Below, one piece after another: positions 25,375-34,311 of a stretch of DNA of 64,000 nt (position 1 is its first letter; every line of letters starts with the position of its first letter). The notes below the pieces were generated by a model, which worked only from the letters and a program-made list of their open reading frames with translations, had not been told where the DNA came from and made no database searches. A program made the translations under genes and the position numbers. Origin of the DNA: Halobacteriales archaeon QS_1_68_20 (GTDB lineage: Archaea > Halobacteriota > Halobacteria > Halobacteriales > PXRE01); contig PXRE01000039.1 in assembly GCA_003021085.1 (NCBI GenBank), positions 1 to 64,000 on the forward strand. The letters run 5' to 3'.

Positions 25375-26379
25375 ATGAGGTTCGGCTACAGCGCCGACTG
25401 TCTGGACCACGACGCCGGCGACCGCCACCCCGAATCGCCCGCCCGTCTCCGGGCCATCCGGGAGGGCCTCGACGGCCGCTACGGCGTCGAGTACGTCGAG
25501 GCGCCCCCGGCCGACCGCGAGACCGTCGAGTGCGTCCACGATTCGGAGTACATCGAAGACCTCAGCGCGTTCTGTGAGGCCGGCGGCGGTAGCTGGGACC
25601 CCGACACCGTCGCCGTCGAGGCGACGTGGGACGCCGCCTTCCGGAGCGCCGGCCTGGCGACGTGGGCCGCCGAGCGCGCCCTCGCGGGCGACGACGGACG
25701 GGACGCTCCCTTCTCGCTGGGTCGGCCGCCGGGCCACCACGCCGTCGCCGACGACGCCATGGGCTTTTGCTTCCTCAACAACGTCGCCGTCGCGGCCGCG
25801 CACGCGCTCGACGCGGACGCCGACCGCGTGGCAGTCCTCGACTGGGACGTCCACCACGGCAACGGCACCCAGGACCTGTTCTACGACCGCGACGACGTGT
25901 GCTACGTCTCCCTGCACGAGGACGGCCTCTACCCGGGGACCGGCGACGGGACCGAGGTCGGCGACGACGAGGGCGAGGGCGCGACGCTGAACCTTCCGTT
26001 ACCGGCGGGTTCCGGCGACGTCGACTACACCACGGCGCTCGATCGGGTCGTCACGCCGGCGCTTTCGGCGTACGACCCCGACCTCCTGCTGGTCAGCGCG
26101 GGGTTCGACGCCCACCGCCACGACCCCATCTCGCGGACCCGCGTCTCCACGGAGGGGTTCGCGAACCTGACCGCGCGGGTCCGGGCGTTCGCCGACGAGA
26201 CCGACGCGGCGCTGGGATTCGTCCTGGAAGGCGGCTACCGCCTGGACGTCCTGGCCGACAGCGTCGGCACGGTCCAGGAGGTGTTCGACGGCTACGACCC
26301 GACCGACCCCGAGGGCGACCTCGAACCGGGCGTGGAGGACCTGTTCTCGGACCTGGAGACCGAGCACCCGTTACTCTAG
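25375..26379 (+). CDS. histone deacetylase / acetoin-utilisation family deacetylase
   Basis: The 334-residue protein is of the arginase-deacetylase superfamily. It has RPPGHHAVADDAMGFCFLNN (the active-site His pair and pocket) near residue 117, the metal ligands in VLDWDVHHGNG near 153, LLVSAGFDAHRHDP near 240 and LEGGYRLDVL near 283. Archaeal members remove acetyl groups from proteins or small amines; immediate linkage to the histone gene makes a chromatin-related role attractive but unproved. Its stop overlaps the convergent CCA gene's stop by 4 bases. Confidence 0.93.
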   Translation: MRFGYSADCLDHDAGDRHPESPARLRAIREGLDGRYGVEYVEAPPADRETVECVHDSEYIEDLSAFCEAGGGSWDPDTVAVEATWDAAFRSAGLATWAAERALAGDDGRDAPFSLGRPPGHHAVADDAMGFCFLNNVAVAAAHALDADADRVAVLDWDVHHGNGTQDLFYDRDDVCYVSLHEDGLYPGTGDGTEVGDDEGEGATLNLPLPAGSGDVDYTTALDRVVTPALSAYDPDLLLVSAGFDAHRHDPISRTRVSTEGFANLTARVRAFADETDAALGFVLEGGYRLDVLADSVGTVQEVFDGYDPTDPEGDLEPGVEDLFSDLETEHPLL

Positions 26380-27788
26380 GGCGAAGGTTCGACGTACCGC
26401 GCCAGTTCGACGCCGAACTCTCCGGCGAGTTCCGCGACCTCCCCGCCGACGAGGACGTCGTAACCGTCCGCCAACGCCTCCTCGACGTGGACGCCCAGTG
26501 CAACGTCCAGCAGGGCGTCGCTCTCCAGGAACGCCCGGGCCGTCGGGAACTCGCGGTCGCGCTCGACGACGTAGCGGTCGCCGTCGACGAACGGGCCGTA
26601 CGCGTCCTCGTCGTCGTACTTCTCGTAGAACCCCTCGGCGTGCTGGCGGACGTGGACCGGCGGCCCCTCGTGACGTTCGACCCGGGGCCGCTCGGCGACC
26701 GCCAGTTCGACCAGCAGGACGGCCGGGTTGGCGTCGCCCGCACTGTCCCCGTCGCTCGTGTCGTCCGGGCCGTCGCCCCCGCCATCGGCCGCCCACGTCG
26801 CCGTCCGGAAGACGTCGAACCCCCGGCGGTCGAGTTCGTCCGCGACTCCCGACAGTGACTTCCGGAGTTGCGGGTACAACTGGTCGTCCACGAGGTCCGG
26901 CGCGTCGAAGCGGACGGCGACGGGCGTCGTGCTCCTGCGGTCGACGTGCTCGCTGACGGCCGCCGCCGAGAGCGGGTCGGGGTCGTCCGGGACACAGCGC
27001 TCCACGGTCGGGTCCGCGAGGAACGCCCGGGCGTGGTGTTGCAGGCGGGCGACGTTGGTCGCGGAGGTGACCGCGGCCACGTTGCGCTCGGGGTCGGTCG
27101 GATCGATGACCACCAGCGGGTCGTCGAACCCGGCGCGGCCGTGGTCCGCCGGGTCGAGGCGGACCGGGGGTTGCCAGTCGGCGGCCGCTTCGAGCGTCTC
27201 GCGGAAGCCGCCGTACGCCAGCACGAGCAGTTCGGTGAGGTAACCCGAGAGCCCCCGGGTCCTGAGGTCGCTGCCGTAGACGCCGATGCCCTTGCAGAAC
27301 TGCTTGAACGCCCGGACCTCGGCGGCGAGGTCCTCGTCCAGTCGCTCGTCGAGGTACCGGGTGTGGAACGGCGTCCGGTCGACCGCCGACTGGATCTCGG
27401 TGGCGTCCGGGACCCGGTAGCAGGGCACCAGGTCGACCTGGAAGCCGTCGAACTCTCCGACCACGTAGGGGTGCTCGGCGTACTCCTCGTGGCCGTCGGG
27501 GAGCACCTCGCGGCCCACCTCCAGGCCGTACGACTCCAGTTTCTCCCGTGGCAGGTCCGGCGGGAACCGGACGAACACGTCCACGTCGCGGTCGCCGGCC
27601 AGCCACGTCCCGCGGGCGGTCGACCCCACCTGGACGGCGTCGGTCTCGACCGGCAACGCCGCCGCCGCGGCCTCGGCGCGGTCGATCACCTCCTCGGCGA
27701 CAGCCCGGAGGCGCTCGCGCTCGTCCGCCTCGGGGTCGACGCGCTCGCGCACCGCGGCGACGACGGCCTCGAACGCCTCGTCGCTCAT
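26376..27788 (-). CDS. cca: CCA-adding tRNA nucleotidyltransferase (class I, archaeal)
   Basis: The 470-residue protein adds CCA to tRNA 3' ends, needed here because the tRNA genes in the window do not encode CCA. The nucleotidyltransferase motif is VGSTARGTWLAGDRDVDVFV near residue 52, with a third acidic residue in FQVDLVPCY near 110. Central helical and tail domains follow. Start 27788 (MSDEAFEAVVAAV) was chosen; the upstream extension is not family-like. Length is usual for the archaeal class. Confidence 0.93.
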   Translation of the reverse strand: MSDEAFEAVVAAVRERVDPEADERERLRAVAEEVIDRAEAAAAALPVETDAVQVGSTARGTWLAGDRDVDVFVRFPPDLPREKLESYGLEVGREVLPDGHEEYAEHPYVVGEFDGFQVDLVPCYRVPDATEIQSAVDRTPFHTRYLDERLDEDLAAEVRAFKQFCKGIGVYGSDLRTRGLSGYLTELLVLAYGGFRETLEAAADWQPPVRLDPADHGRAGFDDPLVVIDPTDPERNVAAVTSATNVARLQHHARAFLADPTVERCVPDDPDPLSAAAVSEHVDRRSTTPVAVRFDAPDLVDDQLYPQLRKSLSGVADELDRRGFDVFRTATWAADGGGDGPDDTSDGDSAGDANPAVLLVELAVAERPRVERHEGPPVHVRQHAEGFYEKYDDEDAYGPFVDGDRYVVERDREFPTARAFLESDALLDVALGVHVEEALADGYDVLVGGEVAELAGEFGVELARYVEPSP

Positions 27789-27934
27789 CGCCCGCGAGTA
27801 CCCCCGCCCGCGGGGAAAGCGTGTCGGTGTGGTCACTGGCGTTCGAGGGCGTTCGGGGCCGGCGTTTGTGGGGTACTCGCACGTCGAGGGGAAAGCGAAA
27901 CCCCTATGAAGCAAATCCGTCTACGGCGAAGTGA

Positions 27935-28037
27935 GCCGCCGTAGCTCAGATGGTAGAGCACCACGCTGTTACGGCACTCAGGTCGCCTGTGTGCCGCAGA
28001 TACGTGGCTGCCCCAGGTTCGAGTCCTGGCGGCGGCG
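27935..28037 (+). tRNA. tRNA-Asn (GUU) with a 30-nt intron
   Basis: The acceptor stem is GCCGCCG/CGGCGGC with discriminator G, the D stem is GCTC/GAGC and the T stem CCAGG/CCTGG around TTCGAGT. The anticodon stem CCACG/CGTGG encloses CTGTTA, extra sequence, then A. Removing 27972-28001 gives the loop CTGTTAA and anticodon GUU. The intron folds as a hairpin (CGGCAC with GTGCCG), as expected for a bulge-helix-bulge substrate at position 37/38. Confidence 0.9.
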
Positions 28038-28048
28038 CTTCTTCCTGA

Positions 28049-28588
28049 TCAATCTGACGCCGAGCGACTGCTATCGATCCACCGCTCGATTCGGGCGGCG
28101 ACGGCGTCGTCGAGGTCACCCGGCAGGTCCGTGAACCACCCGGCGTCCAGCACGCCTGGGTGCTGCAGGTCCACCGTTCCGCCGTCGTCGGTCGCGCCGA
28201 ACCAGGCCCAGTGGCCGACGACCGAGGCGTCCGGATCCGCGGCGTCGACGAACGTGAACCGCTTGAGAGCGAGTAGCGAGTCGACCGTCGGCGTCAGCCC
28301 CGACTCTTCGTGGACCGTCCGGGCCGCCGTCTTCGCGTAGGGTTCGTTGGGTTCGCGCTCGCCGCCGGGGACGCTCCACTCGCCCTCGTCGTCGATGGTC
28401 CGGACGAGCAACACTGCCTCCCCCCGGCGGGGAACCGCCCGGGCGCCGCCGAGCGCGCCCCGCTGCTGGCGGTCGGCCAGGCGCTCGAACACCATCGGCG
28501 GCACCTCGTAGGTCTCCGCGTCGACGGGTGCGTCCCCGAACGTCTCGCGGAGCGCTGCCAGCGCGTCGTCGTCCCCGCTGTCGGTCAT
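28049..28588 (-). CDS. Nudix hydrolase
   Basis: The 179-residue protein hydrolyses nucleoside diphosphate-linked compounds. The Nudix box is GEREPNEPYAKTAARTVHEE followed by SGL, near residues 96-118. The usual Arg-Glu pair reads Arg-Thr, a mild departure, while the two metal-binding glutamates are kept. A flexible acidic N terminus precedes the domain. It lies 11 bp after tRNA-Asn, on the opposite strand. Substrate unknown. Confidence 0.88.
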   Translation of the reverse strand: MTDSGDDDALAALRETFGDAPVDAETYEVPPMVFERLADRQQRGALGGARAVPRRGEAVLLVRTIDDEGEWSVPGGEREPNEPYAKTAARTVHEESGLTPTVDSLLALKRFTFVDAADPDASVVGHWAWFGATDDGGTVDLQHPGVLDAGWFTDLPGDLDDAVAARIERWIDSSRSASD

Positions 28589-28652
28589 CCTGGCCGGGGT
28601 TGTCGACGGCCGGTAATCAACCTGTCGTGGCGTCAGACGGGCGTCGCACGCG

Positions 28653-29300
28653 CTACCCGAAGTTCTCGACGTTCGCGTCGTCGGAGGCGACGCCTGCCGC
28701 GTCCAGCGCCGGCAGTGCGCGGTCGAGGAAGGGCCGGAACCCGAAGACGTAGACGTCCTCCGGACGGACGTCGGCGTCGACGTGATCCGCGATGGCCGCG
28801 TCCAGGCTCTCGTCCGTGACGACGCTGACGTCCGCGCCCGCGGTCGACAGCGCGGCGAGGCGTTCCTGGTGGGCCGGGGCGTCGTCCTCGTAGACGACCG
28901 CGACCCCGTTGCCGGCGGCCGTCGCCGCCTCGCCGACGCCGACTGCGGGACCGACGCCGGGGCCGCCAGCGATCACAACCACGTCGCCGCCCATCTCGGG
29001 GTCGTAGGTGACCTCCCCGAACGGGCCCTCGACCTCGACGGTGTCGCCGGGTTCGCGGTCGGCCAGCCACGGGCTGAGGTCGCCCTCCGGGTCGATCCCG
29101 ACGGTGATCTCGAACGTCTCGCCGACGCCCGGCGAGGACAGCGTGTAGTGACGGGAGACTTCGTCCCCGCCGACGTCGGCGCGCAGGAGGACGAACTGCC
29201 CGGGGAGGGCGTCGAACCCCTCGGGGGTCTCCAGTTCCAGCGCGACCGTGTCCGGGCCGACGGTCCTGACCTCGCGGATCGTGACCGGGGTCGAATCCAT
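28653..29300 (-). CDS. FAD/NAD(P)-binding oxidoreductase (ferredoxin reductase-like)
   Basis: The 215-residue protein has a flavin-binding barrel with the RHYTLSSP motif near residue 50 (FAD site RxYS/T), followed by GDTVEVEGPFGEV, then an NAD(P) domain with VVIAGGPGVGPAV near 107 and YVFGFRPFLDRAL near 185. It would move electrons between NAD(P)H and a small electron carrier. It is divergent from korA (about 154 bp), so supply of reduced ferredoxin is a possible link. Start 29300 fits the barrel; upstream text is not conserved in character. Confidence 0.85.
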   Translation of the reverse strand: MDSTPVTIREVRTVGPDTVALELETPEGFDALPGQFVLLRADVGGDEVSRHYTLSSPGVGETFEITVGIDPEGDLSPWLADREPGDTVEVEGPFGEVTYDPEMGGDVVVIAGGPGVGPAVGVGEAATAAGNGVAVVYEDDAPAHQERLAALSTAGADVSVVTDESLDAAIADHVDADVRPEDVYVFGFRPFLDRALPALDAAGVASDDANVENFG

Positions 29301-29454
29301 GGCCGAGCGTAGCAGTGGCCGGGACAAGTCGCTTGCGATGGGGCCGGTCGCCGTCCGCGCGGGTGTTCGGCCGGCCGATTTCGGGGGACGCCCCGGATCG
29401 TTTTCCCTCGTTTTCAGAAGTCTTTTGCACGGCGCATGGTAATTCCACCTACCC

Positions 29455-31215
29455 ATGACCGGGGACCTCAACTGGGCCATCGGCGGTGAAGCCGGCGATG
29501 GCATCGACTCTACCGGGAAAATCTTCGCGCAGGCGCTATCCCGGGCGGGTCGTCACGTATACACCTCCAAGGACTTCGCCTCCCGAATTCGAGGGGGCTA
29601 CACCGCGTACAAGATCCGGACGTCGGTCGACCGCGTCGAAAGCGTCGTCGACCGCCTGGACGTGCTGATCGCGCTCACCGAACGCACCGTCGACGAGAAC
29701 CTCGACGAACTGCACGAGGGTAGCGTCATCATCTACGACGGCGAGCGGACGACGATGCAGGACTTCGAGGCGCCGGAGGGCATGATCGGCCTCGACGTCC
29801 CGCTGAAGAGTCTCGCCGAGGACGCCGGCGGTGCGATCATGCGCAACGTCGTCGCGCTGGGGGCCGCCTGCGCGGCGACGAACTTCGACATCGAGGCGCT
29901 GCACAGTGCACTCGAGAAGCAGTTCGCTGACAAGGGCGAGAAGATCGTCTCCAACAACAAGGAGGCCGCCCGCCTCGGCCGGGACTACGTCCACGAGGAG
30001 TACCCCGACCTCGACACCGACTACGACCTGGAGACCACCGACGAGGACTACGTCCTGCTGAACGGCGACGAGGCCATCGGCATGGGCGCCATCGCCGCCG
30101 GGTGCAAGTTCTACGCCGGCTACCCGATCACGCCCGCGACGGACGTGATGGAGTACCTCACCGGTCGCATCGAGCGGTGGGGTGGCCACGTCGTCCAGGC
30201 CGAGGACGAACTCGCGGCGATCAACCTCGCGCTGGGCGCGGCCCGCGCCGGCGCCCGCGCGATGACCGCCACTTCCGGGCCGGGGATCGACCTGATGACC
30301 GAGACGTTCGGTCTCGTGGCGACCAGCGAGACGCCGCTGGTGATCTGTGACGTGATGCGCTCCGGTCCCTCGACGGGGATGCCCACCAAGCAGGAGCAGG
30401 GCGACCTCGACATGCTGCTGTACGGCGGACACGGAGAGGTGCCGCGGTTCGTCGTCGCGCCCACCACCGTCTCGGAGTGTTTCCACAAGACCGTCGAGGC
30501 GTTCAACCTCGCGGAGAAGTACCAGATCCCCGTCTTCCTCGTCGCGGACCTCTCGCTGGCGGTCACCGAGCAGACGTTCCCGCCCGAGGAGTTCGACATG
30601 GACGAGGTCGAGATCGAGCGCGGCAAGGTCGTCGAACCCGACGAGGTCGACGAGTGGCAGGACGGGAAAGGTCGATTCCAGCCCCACGCCATCACCGACG
30701 ACGGCATCAGTCCGCGGGCGTTCCCCGGCACGACCGAGGCCGCCCACATGACGACCGGCCTCGAGCACGACGAACTCGGCCGCCGGACGGAGGACACCGA
30801 CGAGCGCATCCAGCAGGTCGACAAGCGCCAGCGGAAGGTCGAGACTGCCCAGCAGCGCGAAGACTGGGACTACCGCGAGTTCGGTGACCTCGACGCCGAC
30901 ACCCTGGTGGTCTCGTGGGGATCCAACGAGGGTCCGATGCGGGAGGCCATCGACTTCCTCGCGGACGAGGACGTCGACGTCAGGTTCATCTCGGTGCCGT
31001 ACGTGTTCCCGCGGCCGGACCTGACCGAGGAGTTCGAGGCCGCCGCCGAGGTGATCGTCGTGGAGTGCAACGCGACCGGGCAGTTCGCCGACCTGCTGGA
31101 GCACGACACGCTTACCCGGGTCAAGCGCGTCAACAAGTACAACGGCGTCCGGTTCAAGGCGGACGAACTGGCCGAGGAGATTCGAGCGGCTCTCGAACAG
31201 GAGGTCCCAGCATGA
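29455..31215 (+). CDS. korA: 2-oxoacid:ferredoxin oxidoreductase alpha subunit (KorA type)
   Basis: The 586-residue protein joins an N-terminal gamma-like domain (WAIGGEAGDGIDSTGKIFAQ) with the alpha domain (GCKFYAGYPITPATDVMEYL near residue 222, and ATSGPGIDLMTETFGL near 280). This two-subunit arrangement oxidises 2-oxoglutarate (or another 2-oxoacid) to the acyl-CoA, reducing ferredoxin. Length and sequence are closer to the haloarchaeal KorA than to the longer PorA, so 2-oxoglutarate is the likelier substrate. The beta-subunit gene overlaps its stop. Confidence 0.92.
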   Translation: MTGDLNWAIGGEAGDGIDSTGKIFAQALSRAGRHVYTSKDFASRIRGGYTAYKIRTSVDRVESVVDRLDVLIALTERTVDENLDELHEGSVIIYDGERTTMQDFEAPEGMIGLDVPLKSLAEDAGGAIMRNVVALGAACAATNFDIEALHSALEKQFADKGEKIVSNNKEAARLGRDYVHEEYPDLDTDYDLETTDEDYVLLNGDEAIGMGAIAAGCKFYAGYPITPATDVMEYLTGRIERWGGHVVQAEDELAAINLALGAARAGARAMTATSGPGIDLMTETFGLVATSETPLVICDVMRSGPSTGMPTKQEQGDLDMLLYGGHGEVPRFVVAPTTVSECFHKTVEAFNLAEKYQIPVFLVADLSLAVTEQTFPPEEFDMDEVEIERGKVVEPDEVDEWQDGKGRFQPHAITDDGISPRAFPGTTEAAHMTTGLEHDELGRRTEDTDERIQQVDKRQRKVETAQQREDWDYREFGDLDADTLVVSWGSNEGPMREAIDFLADEDVDVRFISVPYVFPRPDLTEEFEAAAEVIVVECNATGQFADLLEHDTLTRVKRVNKYNGVRFKADELAEEIRAALEQEVPA

Positions 31216-32075
31216 GTTCGGAAGTACGATTCACCGACTTCAAGTCCGACAAGCAACCGACGTGGTGTCCCGGCTGTGGCGACTTCGGGACGATGAACGG
31301 CATGATGAAGGCGCTGGCCAACACCGGCAACCACCCCGACGAGACGTTCGTAGTCGCCGGGATCGGCTGTTCCGGCAAGATCGGGACGTACATGCACAGC
31401 TACGCGCTGCACGGCGTCCACGGCCGCGCCCTGCCGGTCGGCACCGGCGTCAAACTCGCCCGTCCCGACCTCGAAGTGATGGTCGCGGGCGGCGACGGCG
31501 ACGGCTACTCCATCGGCGCCGGCCACTTCGTCCACGCCGTCCGCCGGAACGTCGACATGACCTACGTCGTCATGGACAACCGCATCTACGGCCTGACGAA
31601 GGGCCAGGCCTCGCCGACCTCCCGCCAGGACTTCGAGACGGCGACCACCCCCGAGGGGCCGAAGCAACCCCCGGTCAACCCCCTCGCGCTGGCGCTGTCG
31701 GCCGGCGGCACCTTCATCGCGCAGTCGTTTGCCTCCGACGCCCAGCGTCACACCCAGATCGTGCAGGAGGCCATCGAACACGACGGCTTCGGCTTCGTCA
31801 ACGTGTTCAGTCCCTGCGTCACGTTCAACGACGTCGACACCTACGACTACTTCCGGGACTCGCTGGTCGACCTGAGCGAGACCGACCACGACCCGACCGA
31901 CTACGACGCCGCCAAGGACCTCATCCTCGCCGGTGAGGAGGAGTACCAGGGCGTCATCTACCGCGACGACGAGGCCCGCCCGTACGGCGAGGTCCACGGC
32001 CTGGACTCGGACATGTCCCAGGTCCCCGACGGCGCCCCCGAGGGTGCGATGGACCTGGTGCGGGAGTTCTACTGA
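31212..32075 (+). CDS. korB: 2-oxoacid:ferredoxin oxidoreductase beta subunit (KorB type)
   Basis: The 287-residue protein holds thiamine diphosphate and an iron-sulfur cluster. CPGCGDFG near residue 19 and GIGCSGKIG near 51 provide cluster cysteines, with a later cysteine in NVFSPCVTF. The ThDP motif is GGDGDGYSIGAGHFVHAVRR near 94. Its ATG overlaps the korA stop by 4 bases, so translation is coupled and equal subunit amounts are expected. Confidence 0.93.
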   Translation: MSSEVRFTDFKSDKQPTWCPGCGDFGTMNGMMKALANTGNHPDETFVVAGIGCSGKIGTYMHSYALHGVHGRALPVGTGVKLARPDLEVMVAGGDGDGYSIGAGHFVHAVRRNVDMTYVVMDNRIYGLTKGQASPTSRQDFETATTPEGPKQPPVNPLALALSAGGTFIAQSFASDAQRHTQIVQEAIEHDGFGFVNVFSPCVTFNDVDTYDYFRDSLVDLSETDHDPTDYDAAKDLILAGEEEYQGVIYRDDEARPYGEVHGLDSDMSQVPDGAPEGAMDLVREFY

Positions 32076-32186
32076 GCCCTCGTCTTCTCGACTCACTCTG
32101 CGTGCTCGTGGACGACCCCCGAGAGGGACGGTCCCGTACTCCCTGTGGCCGGAGCGACCGGGCCGGGACGGCCGACCGCGGACGCG

Positions 32187-33413
32187 TCACCGGACGACGT
32201 CCCAGGCGAGACTCGCCAGAAGCGGCAGATCCCGGAGGTTGACGAGTTTCGCGAGCGCCCGGAGGTCGCCCTTCGTGGCGGCCGTCAGCGTCTCCTGGCC
32301 GAGGCGGTCCAGGTCCGCCAGTAGCAGGTCGATCCGCTCGTCGGGCAACCGGTACAGCAGGTCGCTCGCCCTGCGCCTGGCGCCCGCGTCGGGGGCTACC
32401 TCCTCGTGCCACAGTTCGTCGTACCGCGAGACGTGCTCGGCCGACGGGCCGGGGCCGCCCGGCGAGAGACAGTGATCAACCGCCTCTGCCGCCGCACGCG
32501 CGGACTTCATGCCCTTGTGGATGCCCTCGCCCCACAGCGGGTCGATGCTCGGCACGGTGTCCCCGATGGCCACGAAGTTGTCCGTGCTCAACCGGCCGGG
32601 CGGCTGGATGTGCGCGGACCCGCGGCGGGCCGTCCCGTCGACGCGCTCGGCGGTCGCCAGCCTAGGGTCCTCCTCGACCCACGCCCGGAGGTACTCGTCG
32701 ATGGTCCGGTCCTGGTCCCCGTTCTGGATGTAACAGAGGCCGACCTTCGCCGTGTCCGCGCCCGTGTGAAAGATCCAGGCGTACCCGCCCGGGGCGTACG
32801 CCTCGTCGAGCCTGAGCATCATCGCGTCGGTCAGGTCCGCGTAGTAGGGGTTCTTGACGTCGACGCCTTCGAACTCGTACTCGATGCCGATGGCCTGTTT
32901 CTGGCGCTGGAGGTCGCTGACGCCCAGCGCCTTCGCCAGTGGCGCGCTCGGTCCCGTGGCGTCGACGATCACGTCGCCGTAGACCGCCTGGTCGCCGTCG
33001 TACCGGACGCCGACGACCTCGCCGCCCTCGAGGACCGGGTCGTGGACCCGTGCGTCGAACCGGTACTCCGCGCCCTTCTCGCGGCTATCGTCGACCAAGA
33101 ACTGCTTGAAGTCCGCGAACTCCAGGACCGCCCCCGAGAGTTCCCACCGGTAGTACTCCGACGGCGACTCCAGGACGGCGTACTCGGTGTGGTTCATCAC
33201 GACCCTGTCCGGGACGTCGAACGCCCGCAACATCGACGGGAAGGTCCCGCCGGTTGACTTGTCGCTGCCCGCGGGAAACTCCGCTTCCCGCTCGGTCTCG
33301 AGCACGAGGACGTCGTAGTCCCTGGCGGCGAGTTCGCGGGCGCACTGCGCACCGGCAGGCCCGGCCCCGGCGATCACCACGTCGTACCGGTCTCGGTCGC
33401 GTCTTCTGGCCAT
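32187..33413 (-). CDS. geranylgeranyl reductase-family FAD flavoprotein (copy 1)
   Basis: The 408-residue protein has an N-terminal Rossmann motif (VVIAGAGPAGAQCARELAAR), a substrate-site signature PGGYAWIFHTG near 210 and the second FAD motif VAIGDTVPSIDPLWGEGIHK near 285. Members saturate double bonds of isoprenoid chains in archaeal lipids, quinones or other prenyl compounds. It is closely related to the copy at 34312, with stretches of near-identical DNA and others divergent. A good TATA element (ATTATATATGG, minus strand near 33440) lies upstream. Which prenyl substrate is used cannot be told. Confidence 0.88.
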   Translation of the reverse strand: MARRRDRDRYDVVIAGAGPAGAQCARELAARDYDVLVLETEREAEFPAGSDKSTGGTFPSMLRAFDVPDRVVMNHTEYAVLESPSEYYRWELSGAVLEFADFKQFLVDDSREKGAEYRFDARVHDPVLEGGEVVGVRYDGDQAVYGDVIVDATGPSAPLAKALGVSDLQRQKQAIGIEYEFEGVDVKNPYYADLTDAMMLRLDEAYAPGGYAWIFHTGADTAKVGLCYIQNGDQDRTIDEYLRAWVEEDPRLATAERVDGTARRGSAHIQPPGRLSTDNFVAIGDTVPSIDPLWGEGIHKGMKSARAAAEAVDHCLSPGGPGPSAEHVSRYDELWHEEVAPDAGARRRASDLLYRLPDERIDLLLADLDRLGQETLTAATKGDLRALAKLVNLRDLPLLASLAWDVVR

Positions 33414-33549
33414 GACTACAGTTGTATTTTTCCATATATAATATTTGTTGAATATGGTAGCTAGGCGGGCGGAAACGAGCGTTTCGGGCGGGGACGCGGC
33501 CGCCTGGAAGCGTTCGCTGGCTCCGGAGTCTGTGGAGAGGGGGGTCTCG

Positions 33550-33750
33550 CTACTCCTCGGCGGGTCGGACGAACAGTTCGAACTGTGACTCGCAGTCCAG
33601 ACAGCGGCCGGCCTCCTCCTCGATCATGTCGACGACCGGGGCCTCCCCCCACTCGCAGTCCGGGCACTCGAAGACGAGCGTGTCCCCGACCAGGCGGTGC
33701 CCCCGGGCGTTGGTGTTGTCGGCGGTGAGCCGCTGGCGCCTGGCGCTCAC
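33550..33750 (-). CDS. small zinc-finger protein
   Basis: The 66-residue protein has CPDCEWG and CLDCESQFEL separated by about 20 residues, forming a four-Cys zinc site, and a basic N terminus (MSARRQRLTADNTNARGHRL). Small proteins of this design are common in haloarchaea, mostly uncharacterised. It sits alone between the two reductase copies. Confidence 0.8.
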   Translation of the reverse strand: MSARRQRLTADNTNARGHRLVGDTLVFECPDCEWGEAPVVDMIEEEAGRCLDCESQFELFVRPAEE

Positions 33751-34311
33751 GTGCTAGTCGAGGGCACGCGGCACGATAAAGACCCGGGCGTATCGTCGGA
33801 GTAGCGTTCAGAGAAGCAGTGGTAGCCGGCACATCCGGCGGGGCAGTGGTGATCAGGACGGCCGCCGAGGCGGTGGTGGGCGGGACGACCGCATTCGAAG
33901 GTGGCCGGCACGATCACACCGGGTGGGACTGAAAGGGGCCGTACGCTCCGGGAAGCCGGACGACGCAAGCACCGCAGGGAGCGAAGCGACTGAGGAGCGC
34001 AGCGAGGCCCGCGACCGGAGCGTGCGGGGGCTTTCCGGGTGTTGGTGTCTATGCATTGATCGTCGCGCGAGCAGACTAGCGGCAACCGGGCGACTAGGGA
34101 TGGCCTCGCCCTCCCCAACCGTGGGCGCGGCGCGGCGACCGACCGCCGTGGTCGCCGCGCCTCCCCCGGCCCTCGCGCGCGTTGCTCGCGCGCGCCGACG
34201 CTCAACGATGGCTCTGGAGAAACGATGGCGGACGATGACTGGTAGAAACGGCGTCCGACGATGGCCGGTAGAACGACTTGCGGTCGGTGATCGCTCCGTC
34301 GGAACTTTTCG
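33751..34311. other. intergenic region with dispersed repeat, no gene seen
   Basis: No convincing coding sequence. It carries copy 1 of the dispersed repeat (33890-34046), then a GC-rich stretch with inverted segments around 34150-34200 (CGCGCG runs on both sides of TTGCTCGCG) and a short AT-richer tail before the second reductase. Confidence 0.65.
33890..34046. repeat. dispersed GC-rich repeat, copy 1
   Basis: Shared landmarks with the copy near 40140-40322, in the same order: GCATTCGAAGGTGGCCGGCA, GGTGGGACTGAAAGGGGCCG, GGACGACGCAAGCACCGCA, GAGCGAAGCGACTGA, GCGCAGCGAG and GGGGGCTTTC. No reading frame is kept between copies, so it is non-coding. Could be a small non-autonomous mobile element or a family of structured RNAs. 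Confidence 0.75.

Noticed and set aside
27548-27934. Plus-strand open frame opposite the CCA transferase
   Set aside because: Arg/Pro-rich antisense frame; the minus strand has the nucleotidyltransferase motifs.
33924-33940. GTGGGACTGAAAGG resembling the end of haloarchaeal CRISPR repeats
   Set aside because: Occurs singly in each dispersed repeat copy, without regular spacing or spacers.
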